Below the pieces are notes generated by a model, which had not been told where the DNA came from, did no database searches, and was given only the letters and a program-made list of their open reading frames with translations. This document shows, in pieces, positions 1 through 8,291 of a stretch of DNA of 64,000 bases. Position 1 is the first letter of the stretch; every line of letters starts with the position of its first letter. Origin of the DNA: Sphingobacterium sp. CZ-2 (lineage in GTDB: Bacteria > Bacteroidota > Bacteroidia > Sphingobacteriales > Sphingobacteriaceae); the NCBI RefSeq assembly GCF_004526235.1, contig NZ_CP038159.1, positions 124,001-188,000 on the forward strand, read 5' to 3'. The position numbers and the translations under genes were made by a program.

Positions 1-34
1 AAATGCTGAGCGAATTAATGTGCTTGATGTTTAC

Positions 35-1014
35 TTAAATCTTTGAAAGCCCATTAGCAATCACCTGCATTTCTTGTTGTGTGATGTTTATATCCATCGC
101 TTGCGCGTTGGCTATCGCTTGTGCTTCATTCCTGGTCCCGGCTAAAACCACGGTAATGGTGGGTTGCAGGCTTGTCCAACACAATACTAATTGAGCAAGA
201 GTGGCATTTCTCGCTTCAGCTATCGGGGAGCTTGTGTCTAAAAAAGTACTTACCTTTTCCAAGTTGAACTGTTTGAAATAGCCATGTCTATGGTCATTTT
301 CTTTCAACTTTCCGTTTTTAAAAAATTTTCCGGTAAGCAACCCTCTTTCCATTGGGCTGTATACGATAACTCCGAGACTGTTTTTTTGGGCATAAGGCAC
401 CAAATCTGCTTCTATACTGCGATTGAGCATTCTGAAACTTATCTGGTTGCTCGAAATTGGCTATGTTTTTCTTGCTTCCATTACCTGTGCTACCCTGTAA
501 TTACTCATACCTGCTGCATGAATTTTCCCCTGTTGAATCAACAATTCCAACGCTTCCATTGTTTCTGCAATTGGTGTTGTGTTGTCGGGCAATTGGATTT
601 GCAAAAGATCAATGTAATCCGTCCCTAAGCGTCTCAAACTTTCTTCCGCTTCTTTAATCACATTGTTTTTTGAAGCGAATTTGTACACGGATTTTTTTTC
701 CTGAGTTTTCCGAATCAAAAAAATTCACCTTTTCCGTTGTTGCTACCTTCCCATACCAAACCGAATTTGGTAAGTAGTTGAATCTTGCTTCGGTCATATC
801 CTTTTATGGCCTTCCCCATTATTTCTTCACTCAGTCCAAAACCATAGAATGGAGCTGTATCAAGAGTTGTAACCTCATTATCAATAGCATCTCTCACTGC
901 AGCGATGCTGTCTTTTTGTTCGTTCCCGCCCCACATATTGCCTCCTATGGCAAAAGCTCCGCAAGCGATAGATGATAATTTTAAGTCGGAGTCACCTAAT
1001 GTTCTGTATTCCAT
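35..1014 (-). pseudogene. aldo/keto reductase, broken by several frameshifts
   Basis: Three reading-frame pieces together cover one aldo/keto reductase (AKR superfamily, NADPH-dependent carbonyl reduction). The first piece (1014-715) has the N-terminal strand and the DTAPFYGFG-type motif with the catalytic Asp and Tyr. The second (718-461) has RRLGTDYIDLLQI. The third (430-35) has MLNRSIEADLVPYAQ and YSPMERGLLTGKF. The frame changes near 718 (run of T), near 695 (run of A on the coding strand) and around 460-435, so at least three indels are needed. Indels in homopolymers can be sequencing errors, but the surrounding genes are intact, so real decay is more likely. No active enzyme is expected. 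Confidence 0.8.
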
Positions 1015-1093
1015 TTTTATAGTTTATTAATAAAATAAATTTGTGATGTAAGCTGTTTAGACTTTGTCTATATGGCTGCTGTTAAATAAATGT

Positions 1094-1705
1094 TCATGAC
1101 AATTGTTTTTTTAAAATGAAAGCCTCTCTTATATGTTTCAAATAATCGCGATGATACTTATCGACGCGCTCAGCTGTTGCGTTTTTTTCCAGATCGTGAA
1201 AATGAAATCCATCAATTCTTTCCATGCCGACAAACTGATTCATCTTATGAAAACCAAATAATATACCATCATCCACAGCGGTCTGATCGAAAAATTCTCC
1301 CGGCAACGTGAAAGCCGTAGAGGGTGCATTCCAAGTGGAGGTAACCATGTATTTTTTACCTTGCATTAACCCACCTGTCCCATAATTGATTTCAGGATGG
1401 TTGCGGCTTCTTCCATCGCTTCTGTAAATGCCGTTTTGATGACCGGCGGAGAAAACTTCATCGATGTATTTTTTCAAGCGATTCGGTACCTGAAACCACC
1501 AAATAGGTGTATGATAAATGATAACATCAGCCCATTTAAAATGCTCTACTTCTTCGAGCGCATCAAAATCATCATTGATATTGGTGATCCGTAATTCAAA
1601 ATCGTTTTTCTCGAAAAACGATTTTGTCCACTCCGTTAAGGTATTGTTGAATGTCCCGCCTGAATGTGCGAAGACCTGTCCGCCGTTTATAATAAATATC
1701 TTCAT
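1094..1705 (-). CDS. mdaB: NAD(P)H-dependent quinone reductase, MdaB-like flavodoxin fold
   Basis: A 203-residue protein of the NAD(P)H quinone oxidoreductase/MdaB family, which reduces quinones by two electrons with bound FAD in the cytosol. Visible features are the N-terminal KIFIINGGQ strand-loop, YHTPIWWFQVPNRLKKYIDEVF in the middle (written here only as a landmark: PIWWFQVP), and a central GGLMQGKKYMVTSTWNAP segment. The start is the ATG of MKIFII at 1705 because it opens directly on the first beta strand; an in-frame start ten codons upstream would add residues unlike the family. It is divergent from the LysR gene, 98 bp away, and that regulator probably controls it. Confidence 0.85.
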   Translation of the reverse strand: MKIFIINGGQVFAHSGGTFNNTLTEWTKSFFEKNDFELRITNINDDFDALEEVEHFKWADVIIYHTPIWWFQVPNRLKKYIDEVFSAGHQNGIYRSDGRSRNHPEINYGTGGLMQGKKYMVTSTWNAPSTAFTLPGEFFDQTAVDDGILFGFHKMNQFVGMERIDGFHFHDLEKNATAERVDKYHRDYLKHIREAFILKKQLS

Positions 1706-1803
1706 TTTATATAACCATATTAGTTGATTGTGCAAAATTCTATCATAATATTATATTATCAAAATAATTTAAATTGCATATTTGTATCATAAAAATAATA
1801 GAT

Positions 1804-2712
1804 ATGAAATGGAATTTGGAATGGCTGCGCACCTATAAAGCGATTTATGAAACAGGAACGCTCTCTGCTGCAGCACAGCAATTGTTTATTTCCCAACCCG
1901 GCGTAAGCCTGCATTTGAACTCACTGGAAGCCTTTACGGGTTATAAATTATTTGATCGCTCTGCACGAAAAATGGTGCCCACGGAAAAAGGAAAAATCCT
2001 ATATAACTATATTTTAGATCCGTTAAAGAAACTGGAAACGGGCGAGGAACATTTTCATAAACATTCACAGGATGAGCGTGCCACAATCAGCGTGGGCATG
2101 TGTTTTGAGACTTTTCAATACACATTGGAAGAGCATATTTCCGGATTGCCGTTTAACCTGATTATTAAGTTTGGTGAATACCCGCAAATGCAGCACGATT
2201 TGGACAGCGGTTTGCTCGACTTGATTATTACGCCGCAAAAAGGCGATCAACAAAATTTGGTATATCGTCCGTTTTCTAAGGAAAGGATTGTGCTGATTGC
2301 CGGCAGTGAAACCGACACGACTGCACTGGAAAGGCTATTACAAAAGAATGAAATAAAAGCAGCAGCCGATATACTAAAAAAGCAACTTTGGTACAGCACG
2401 GCGGCGGATATGGAGCATTTAAAGAATTTCTGGTTGAAGCACTTTGGTGAGCATCCCGATTTTAGTCCGAATTACATTGTACCCAATATCAGTTCCATAA
2501 TTCGTTGTTTGAGCGAGGGTAAGGGTTTTTCGATTGTTCCCGATTTTCTTTGCAGAGAAGCCATTGCTTCAGGGAAAATAATATTGGTTTGGGAAGGCAA
2601 TCATCCGATGGAAAATATTCTTTATTTCGGAACAAGGAAAAAGACGATGTACTGCGATGAAATAGATCGATTAGAACATTTACTCGAAAAGAGATGGGAA
2701 TTAGTGGACTAA
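1804..2712 (+). CDS. LysR-family transcriptional regulator
   Basis: A 302-residue LysR-type regulator. The N-terminal winged helix-turn-helix (about residues 1-60) includes TGTLSAAAQQLFISQPGVS, followed by a linker helix and an effector-binding domain (about 85-300). The start is ATG 1804 (MKWNLEWLRTY), where homology to the DNA-binding domain begins. It lies back to back with the mdaB-like quinone reductase, the usual arrangement for a LysR protein controlling a divergent target; redox or quinone stress as the effector is inference. The 98-bp gap is AT-rich and contains an imperfect palindrome around 1740-1765 that could be its site. Confidence 0.85.
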   Translation: MKWNLEWLRTYKAIYETGTLSAAAQQLFISQPGVSLHLNSLEAFTGYKLFDRSARKMVPTEKGKILYNYILDPLKKLETGEEHFHKHSQDERATISVGMCFETFQYTLEEHISGLPFNLIIKFGEYPQMQHDLDSGLLDLIITPQKGDQQNLVYRPFSKERIVLIAGSETDTTALERLLQKNEIKAAADILKKQLWYSTAADMEHLKNFWLKHFGEHPDFSPNYIVPNISSIIRCLSEGKGFSIVPDFLCREAIASGKIILVWEGNHPMENILYFGTRKKTMYCDEIDRLEHLLEKRWELVD

Positions 2713-2851
2713 AATTCATGGAATAATAGTTCTCGGGTATAAATTTAAAAATTTATTTAACATTCTGAATATCAATGCCTTTCAATTGATTTAGTCGTCT
2801 TAAATCATCCAAAAAGGAGTTCGAGTTCTGTACCAGCGGGTGCACAAAAAC

Positions 2852-3952
2852 AGGCTGTCTAAAAAGGTCTCTTAAAAAAGAACCCTGTCATTAAAAAATG
2901 GCAGGATTTTTCTGTTTTTTGTCCCTAAGATTTTGTATCTTAAGGTGCACCCAAAAAAATATGTGAAACATAGAATTCAAAGCGCTTCCCGCCAATAGTC
3001 TGAGGCTTTTTCCTGAGAATATTTTCGAGCGTATCCCATTGAACCATCCGTTTCGGTTGGTGAGTGAGGTTGTAGAACGGTTGGATCTTGAACATATCAC
3101 ACGACCAGTTTCCATCCCAGGATGCTCATCAAGGTATAGTTCTACGACTATTTGAGAAATATGTATTCCTGCCGCAAGATCGAGCGTGCCCTTCACGAGA
3201 ACATCGTTTCATGTTGCATTCGGAGAACAGTCCCCCGGATTACCATACGATCAATTATTTCAGGGGAAAGCATCTTAAGGGACAGATACAGGAGCTGTTT
3301 GCCAGGATTGTTCGGTTGCTGCATAATATGGAATATGTCAACTGAAAGTCCAGTTTGTAAAAGGTACCAAGATCGAATCGGCTTCTGGTCGCTATATCTT
3401 TGTTTGGAAGAGATCGATGGAGAAGAATAAGGTAAAACTGGAGACGAACATCGCTTCGGTCCTTGCGGATATCGACGTACAGATCGCCAAAGACCAACTT
3501 AATTAGGGCATCAAGAGGTCAGCAGGGCCATTGATAGTATCCAACTGAAGGAAAAGTTCAAAGCGATCAATGCCAGGCTCAAAAGAGTGGATAAATCCAC
3601 CGTTAAACAGCTGAGGAATCTTGAAGAGGACTATCTGGCCCGATTGGAGAAATATGAGGAGCAACAGGAAGTACAGGGAGATCGCAACAGTTATAGTAGG
3701 ACCGATACCGATGTAGTGTTCATGCGGATGAAAGTGGACCACATGAAGAATGGTCAGCTTAAACCGGCCTACAATACACAGATCAGCACCGAAAACTAGT
3801 TCATCACCCATCCATCAAACGACTGCCGACACCAGAACCCTGCCTGAACATCAGAATCACAAAATATAGACTTTCTGCTAAAACCCAAAAATGAAATCAG
3901 GATTGAAATTGCAAAAGCAATAAAACCGAAATAGGTGACTTTTTAGACACCT
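2852..3952 (+). mobile_element. IS1182-family remnant 1 (internally deleted)
   Basis: Bounded by related terminal inverted repeats: GGCTGTCTAAAAAGG at 2853-2867 and, in reverse complement, AGGTGTCTAAAAAGTCACC at 3934-3952. Inside is a decayed transposase holding the N-terminal and middle parts only; the C-terminal part is missing. The last 60 bases before the right repeat match the corresponding end of the second remnant (6114 side), so both derive from related elements. No clear target duplication is visible. The left repeat is an unoccupied copy of the sequence into which the IS110 element at 6684-8085 has inserted. Confidence 0.8.
2961..3840 (+). pseudogene. IS1182-type transposase, N-terminal and central part
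   Basis: Translating across frames gives the family landmarks in order: FKALPANSLRLFPENIFERIP and NHPFRLVSEVVE near the N-terminus (from about 2975), SCRKIERALHE and HTINYFRGKHLK (3160-3290), and [19 protein letters not shown] then [10 protein letters not shown] (3700-3798). The probable start ATG at 2961 is followed at once by an in-frame TGA. There are several frameshifts, and a TAG interrupts the QISTEN-QFITH segment at 3799. Everything downstream of FITHPS is deleted. Not functional. Confidence 0.8.
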
Positions 3953-3973
3953 GCTATTTTTATAATCCATTTA

Positions 3974-4321
3974 TTATTCCATAAACTCCTTCGTACAGCT
4001 ATTATACACTTGTTTTACATCCTTCACCTTAGAAAACTCTTCAAACATTACCTTTTTATCATCACAAGTATATCCAAATTGAAGAGCTGCTGTATTGCAA
4101 CTAGGACACATAATATCTACAAAATAAACTTTTTGATTATTATAGATACCCTCATATAAATTACTTTCCATAGTACCCTTTTCTGTACACACAAGTTCCT
4201 TTTCAAATTTATGTTTCATAGATAAAGCGCAGGCTGAAATGTTTTTATTATTCCTATCCTTTTCGCAGGCGAGATGGAATAAAGAGCTAAAAACAACAAG
4301 CGAGACCATTAAATTTTTCAT
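3974..4321 (-). CDS. small putative lipoprotein, function unknown
   Basis: A 115-residue protein with a lipoprotein signal peptide: a positively charged start, a hydrophobic stretch and the lipobox FHLAC with Cys19 as the likely lipidated residue. The mature part is rich in Lys and Glu and has a pair of close cysteines in MCPSCN plus other single cysteines, so disulfides or metal binding are possible. I do not recognise the family. It lies between two IS1182 remnants, next to the sulfatase but on the opposite strand, and may have arrived with that segment. It begins only about 20 bp from the right end of remnant 1. Confidence 0.6.
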   Translation of the reverse strand: MKNLMVSLVVFSSLFHLACEKDRNNKNISACALSMKHKFEKELVCTEKGTMESNLYEGIYNNQKVYFVDIMCPSCNTAALQFGYTCDDKKVMFEEFSKVKDVKQVYNSCTKEFME

Positions 4322-4524
4322 AGATATAAGTTTAAATTAGAATTAATTGTATTACTTCAACGTGAACTAAAGCAAAACTGCTACATTACATTTTTTAATT
4401 CTCAGCTGTCTTAGCAACCCGGAAAATTCCTGATGACAGCTTTTTTATGAAGAATATATTTTCTTCATTTCAATTTAAAACTTAAATTAGGAAAAAGCAA
4501 TCTACCGAATTTTCCTAATTGACT

Positions 4525-6072
4525 ATGAAAACCTCCAAAATAACCTATAAACTATTTTTTCTTATTATCCTTATCCTTCAGATCTTTCCATCTTTTGCAC
4601 AGAATAAAGATAAACCCAACATTGTGGTGTTCTTTGTTGATGATTTGGGCTGGCAGGATATTTCCGTTCCATTTTATAAAGGAAAAACAGCAATCAATAA
4701 GAAATTCCATACCCCTAACCTGGAGTTACTGGCTAAAGAATCCACAAAATTTACCAATGCCTATGCTACACCTGTTTGTACACCTTCCAGGGTAAGTATG
4801 TTGACCGGTGTGAATGCTGCCCATCACAGAATTACAAACTGGACCCATCCATTGGCGAATAAACCCACGGACAATCCAGATGACCTATTAACCCCTCCAG
4901 ATTGGAATATCAACGGGATGAGCCCAGATCCAAACATACCAAAAACCTTTCATGCTACCCCTTTCCCTATGATATTGAAAGATCATGGCTACTATACGAT
5001 CCATGTTGGAAAAGCACATTGGGGATCGGCAGGTACACCTGCTGCAAGTCCGAAAAACGTAGGTTTTATGGTGAATGTGGCAGGACATTCAGCAGGACAT
5101 CCACAGAGTTATTACGCCCACCAGCATTATGGGAATATGCCAGGGAAAGCAAGCCTTCAAGCCGTTCCCGATTTGATGGAATATTATGGTAGCGAAACAT
5201 TTCTCACAGAAGCCCTAACATTAGAAGCGATTAAAGCCATCTCCGAACCCATAAAACGAGGGGAACCGTTTTTCTTGAATTTCTCCAACTATGCTGTTCA
5301 TGTTCCGATCCAGCCCGACCCAAGATTTGTCCAAAAGTATTTAGGCAATGGTTTGGACGCTACGGAAGCAGCTTATGCATCACTTGTCGAAGGATTCGAT
5401 AAGAGTATTGGCGACATCATCCATGTGCTTAAAGAAAAAGGGGTATATGAAAATACGGTTATTATATTTTTAAGTGACAATGGAGGACTGAGCCTTAAAC
5501 CGATGCGGTCTGGAGCGAATCATACCCAAAACTTACCCTTGCGTGCCGGCAAAGGCTCTATTTATGAAGGTGGGATTCGGGTGCCTTTGCTAATTAAGGA
5601 TGTTCAGGATGGGAAGGAAAGAATATCAGATGTTCCTGTAATTATCGAAGATCTTTTCCCTACGATACTGGAGTATGCACATATTAAAGATTACTCCCTG
5701 GTTCAAAAAAATATAGATGGAAAGAGCTTGGCAAGTTTGACCAAAGGTAAGACAGATGGTTCTTGGAAAAATAGGAGTTTGATTTGGCATATCCCCAATA
5801 AATGGACTGTTCCTGATGGTCCTGGAATAAACTTTTTCTCAGCTATCCGAAGAGGAGATTTCAAACTGGTCTATGAAATGAAAAAAGGGAAATTGGAATT
5901 GTATAATATAACAGAAGACATTGGGGAGATGAATGATCTATCGGATAAAAACCCAAAAGAGCTGAGGGCATTAAGCAAGATCCTAAGCGATCAATTAAAA
6001 AGATGGGAGGCACAAATGCCCGTTATTAAAGCTAGTGGTAAAAAAGTTCCTTTTCCAGATGAATTGAATTAA
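4525..6072 (+). CDS. sulfatase, Cys-type (family S1), secreted
   Basis: A 515-residue arylsulfatase-type enzyme that removes sulfate esters from a glycan. Signal peptide at residues 1-26 (ending PSFAQ). Metal-binding aspartates lie in FVDDLGW (D39, D40). The active-site motif CTPSR starts at C85; this Cys would be converted to formylglycine by a maturase not seen in this window. A second metal site is in IFLSDNGG, and GKGSIYEGGIRVP is a further family landmark. The start is ATG 4525 (MKTSK); an in-frame TTG two codons upstream is less likely. The gene stands alone between two inverted IS1182 remnants and just before the glycan catabolic locus, which suggests a sulfated substrate and possible mobility. 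Confidence 0.9.
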   Translation: MKTSKITYKLFFLIILILQIFPSFAQNKDKPNIVVFFVDDLGWQDISVPFYKGKTAINKKFHTPNLELLAKESTKFTNAYATPVCTPSRVSMLTGVNAAHHRITNWTHPLANKPTDNPDDLLTPPDWNINGMSPDPNIPKTFHATPFPMILKDHGYYTIHVGKAHWGSAGTPAASPKNVGFMVNVAGHSAGHPQSYYAHQHYGNMPGKASLQAVPDLMEYYGSETFLTEALTLEAIKAISEPIKRGEPFFLNFSNYAVHVPIQPDPRFVQKYLGNGLDATEAAYASLVEGFDKSIGDIIHVLKEKGVYENTVIIFLSDNGGLSLKPMRSGANHTQNLPLRAGKGSIYEGGIRVPLLIKDVQDGKERISDVPVIIEDLFPTILEYAHIKDYSLVQKNIDGKSLASLTKGKTDGSWKNRSLIWHIPNKWTVPDGPGINFFSAIRRGDFKLVYEMKKGKLELYNITEDIGEMNDLSDKNPKELRALSKILSDQLKRWEAQMPVIKASGKKVPFPDELN

Positions 6073-6113
6073 AGGACAAAACTTTCTCTAATTGTTGGAG
6101 ACTGGGTTCAAGG

Positions 6114-6683
6114 AGGTGTCTAAAAAGGCACCTTCTTTTATTTTATAGCTTTTGCTATTTCATTACTGTTTTCATTTACAATTTTTAAGCAGCAAGTCTA
6201 TATGTTGTGGTTTTGACGATCCTGACTGCTGTTTTTATCGTGTATAGGACTTTATGGTCATATCCATTCCCAAATAAAGGGTTGTTTGCCCACTTTTTCG
6301 CCCATTTTCTGAGGTTATGGGCAATGGCCATCAAACCGAATTCCACAGCGACTTTATCCAGTCCTTTCATTGTGAACCGGGTAAACCTGTTGTTGCTTTT
6401 CATCTGACCAAATACAGCTTCCACTTCTATGGGTCGCTTGCTCCGATGGTACATTCCCTCTTCCGACAGCAGTCTTTCCCGGGCTTTATCCTTGAGCTTA
6501 TTGAGCCTGTGGTTCACTTCAATGAGCCGATCGCCTTTAGCTTTATGGCACCCACTGCGCATCGGGCAGCCCTCACATCGCCGAGCCTGGTAACAGCTGA
6601 CCTGGGCAGTGTATCCGTTGGCACTGACTCTGGTTGCATGACCGATAAAGCTGAGCTTCTGTCCTTTTAAGAGACCTTTTTAG
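6114..6683 (-). mobile_element. IS1182-family remnant 2, interrupted at its end by IS110
   Basis: The right end at 6114-6130 reads AGGTGTCTAAAAAGGCACC, like the right end of remnant 1. The left end, read on the minus strand, is split: CTAAAAAGGTCTC ends at 6683 on the plus strand, and the outermost bases GGCTGT (as ACAGCC) lie at 8086-8091 beyond the inserted IS110 element. The body carries only the C-terminal third of the transposase. It is inverted relative to remnant 1 and the two enclose the sulfatase. Confidence 0.8.
6185..6670 (-). pseudogene. IS1182-type transposase, C-terminal part
   Basis: Read on the minus strand this starts in mid-protein (KGQKLSFIGHATRVSANGY, then a cysteine cluster CYQARRCEGCPMRSGCHKAK) and runs through the family signature SKRPIEVEAVFGQMKSNN and VEFGLMAIAHNLRKWAKK to the natural stop at 6185. 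The Glu of EAVFGQMK belongs to the DDE catalytic triad; the other two catalytic residues are missing with the deleted N-terminal two thirds. Truncated, not functional alone. Confidence 0.8.
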
Positions 6684-6783
6684 ATTCTGTGTTAATATAC
6701 AAGTCAATTTTATCTTTTTTTTGTAATTTCGGGTTTTAGGCGGTCTATTGCCAGCCTGTTTAGGGTAGCCGTTTTTGGCCGCC

Positions 6784-7824
6784 CTAATTTGTATCTACTT
6801 TTTCGTTCTGATACTTTTGGAGATGGTATTGTGGATCATACCGCTGTTCGTTTTTATAAATTATAAACATCAGCTCTAGAAGTTTCCTTTGCACAGCTAC
6901 TGCTGCTTTCATTTTGATGCCATTTCTTGAAACAAGCCTTGTAAATGTATTAGAATAATGTTCATCATGCCTTATGGCGGCCAATGCAGGTAAATGAAGG
7001 GATTTTCTCAGGTATCTGTTGCCCCGTTTGGATATGGTAGGTTTGCTCTGGATCGATGTTCCGGACTGTTTTTCCTTTATGTCCAGGCCGGCATAGCTTA
7101 CCAGTTGCTTTTTATTTCGGATCATCTCAAATCCATTCGTTTCTGCCAATACTGTTACTGCTGTCAGCAGTCCAATTCCAGGGATTGTGGTCAGGTTATC
7201 TGTTTGTTTTTTGAGTAAGGAACTCTCCTTAACAATGAGCTTTAACTCGGTCATTATTTCCTTTTCCTGTCTTTGCAGTACTGCTATGCGTTCCTTTATC
7301 CGTCCTATAGAGTTTTCATTGGGTTCTGCCTCTGCCTGTTCTGCATGTAGCTGGTTCTTGACAGCAGTACGTTCCTGTACCAATTGGTCTCTCTCCCGGG
7401 TCAGCTGCTTCAAACGCTTATAGGTGGGGTCTGGCTTGCGCCACAACTCCAGGTTGCGCTCTAGGCCAAATAAGGTGATAGCTTCCGAGCAGGTACTATC
7501 CGTTATCGTCTTGATCTCTAAGGTACGGAAATAGTTGCTGATCTTGTTTGGCAGGACAATACTGATATTGCACCCCTTGCTTTCCAGAAAATAGGCTAGC
7601 TTTTCGTGATAAACGCCTGTAGCCTCCATGACAAAATGAAGAGGACTATCCTCACAGGTATGGGTCTGTACCCATTCGTAAAGCTTTATCAAACCTTTAT
7701 CCGAGTTTCGGAAATTACCATATTGGCACAGCTTTTTATCCAGATTGGAAAAGATCTTGCCAAAGCATACGACCAGTTCCTTACTACCGACGTCAATGCC
7801 AACGACCTGCTTGAGTGTTTTCAT
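6784..7824 (-). CDS. IS110-family transposase (recombinase)
   Basis: A 346-residue enzyme with an N-terminal RuvC-like DEDD domain (about residues 5-160), a coiled-coil segment (about 140-205) and a C-terminal Transposase_20 domain with TIPGIGLLTAVTVLAE and SYAGLDIKEKQSGTS, whose Ser is the expected nucleophile. The acidic residues are D11 (GIDVGS), E67 (MEATG) and D109 (TITDSTCSEA). The usual TDxxDA fourth Asp is Cys112 here, with Glu114 nearby. Members of this family are guided by a structured bridge RNA from the element's own leader. The gene is full length and probably active. Confidence 0.92.
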   Translation of the reverse strand: MKTLKQVVGIDVGSKELVVCFGKIFSNLDKKLCQYGNFRNSDKGLIKLYEWVQTHTCEDSPLHFVMEATGVYHEKLAYFLESKGCNISIVLPNKISNYFRTLEIKTITDSTCSEAITLFGLERNLELWRKPDPTYKRLKQLTRERDQLVQERTAVKNQLHAEQAEAEPNENSIGRIKERIAVLQRQEKEIMTELKLIVKESSLLKKQTDNLTTIPGIGLLTAVTVLAETNGFEMIRNKKQLVSYAGLDIKEKQSGTSIQSKPTISKRGNRYLRKSLHLPALAAIRHDEHYSNTFTRLVSRNGIKMKAAVAVQRKLLELMFIIYKNEQRYDPQYHLQKYQNEKVDTN

Positions 7825-7869
7825 GTTAATTTTTTGATGTGAAACTGAAAAATCAATAGTGAAACTTCC

Positions 7870-8022
7870 CTTGGACTTGTCTCCTTATGGATATTCAAGC
7901 TGGACTGTAATTCCGCCTTACATTCTGTTCTGTCTTAGGAAGCGAAAAAGAGGAAGGCCATCTCTAAAAATCAGTATGCTAAAAAAGCTACTAAGACAGC
8001 CCTAGGCTCTCCCTCTTTTCAC
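7870..8022 (-). ncRNA. candidate bridge RNA of IS110 element 1
   Basis: The non-coding leader of the element holds two loops in the order known for IS621-type bridge RNAs. Target loop: on the minus strand GGGCTGTCT (8002-7994) matches the left target half plus core, and TTTTTAG (7985-7979) is complementary to the right half CTAAAAA. It is enclosed by a stem between 8005-8019 and 7944-7959. Donor loop: ACAGAAT (7928-7922) equals the element's own right end next to the core (ACAGAAT, 6690-6684), and CATAAGGAG (7889-7881) is nearly the complement of its left end CTCCTATG. The exact RNA ends are not determined from sequence. Confidence 0.65.
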
Positions 8023-8050
8023 TAAATACAGCAAATCTATAAAACAAAAA

Positions 8051-8087
8051 ATGTCTCCTACATTTGCTTGACACAAACATAGGAGAC
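8051..8087 (-). other. end-proximal hairpin of IS110 element 1
   Basis: On the minus strand TGTCTCCTA (8087-8079) can pair with TAGGAGACA (8060-8052), with further pairing between TGTTTG and CAAATG inside. It lies at the left end of the IS110 element and overlaps the 2-bp core and the first target bases. It could be an end structure of the element or the 5' border of the bridge RNA. The stretch from 8092 to 8291 beyond it holds no gene; a TATCTTTA sequence at 8215-8222 is a weak -7 box for the downstream operon. Confidence 0.5.
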
Positions 8088-8291
8088 AGCCCCTTGAAAA
8101 GTGCTTACAGCCCCGATTTACCTCGAACTAAGTAGGCTATTATATTATCTATGTCAGATTATCACTTCCTGGAATTAATGCTCCCTACTAAAGGAATTTA
8201 TTCCTTTAAAATCCTATCTTTACAGAACCTATTAAAACAAACACAAACTAGTACTGAATTGAAATTAATTTAATCTTTATATTTCTTATTC

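Larger units (their letters stand above)
6684..8085 (-). mobile_element. IS110-family element 1, inserted in an IS1182 terminal repeat
   Basis: The ends can be placed because the target is known. The unbroken repeat in remnant 1 (2853-2872) reads GGCTGT-CT-AAAAAGGTCTC; here, in reverse complement, the two halves are separated by 1402 bp. The only duplicated bases are the core AG (CT on the transposase strand) at 6682-6683 and 8084-8085. This matches IS110 transposition, which makes no long target duplication and has no terminal inverted repeats. The element has one transposase gene, a 261-bp leader on its 5' side and a 100-bp 3' tail. Confidence 0.85.

Noticed and set aside
2852..8091. The region considered as an intact composite transposon.
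   Set aside because: Both IS1182 copies lack a complete transposase and no outer target duplication is visible, so it is at most a remnant.
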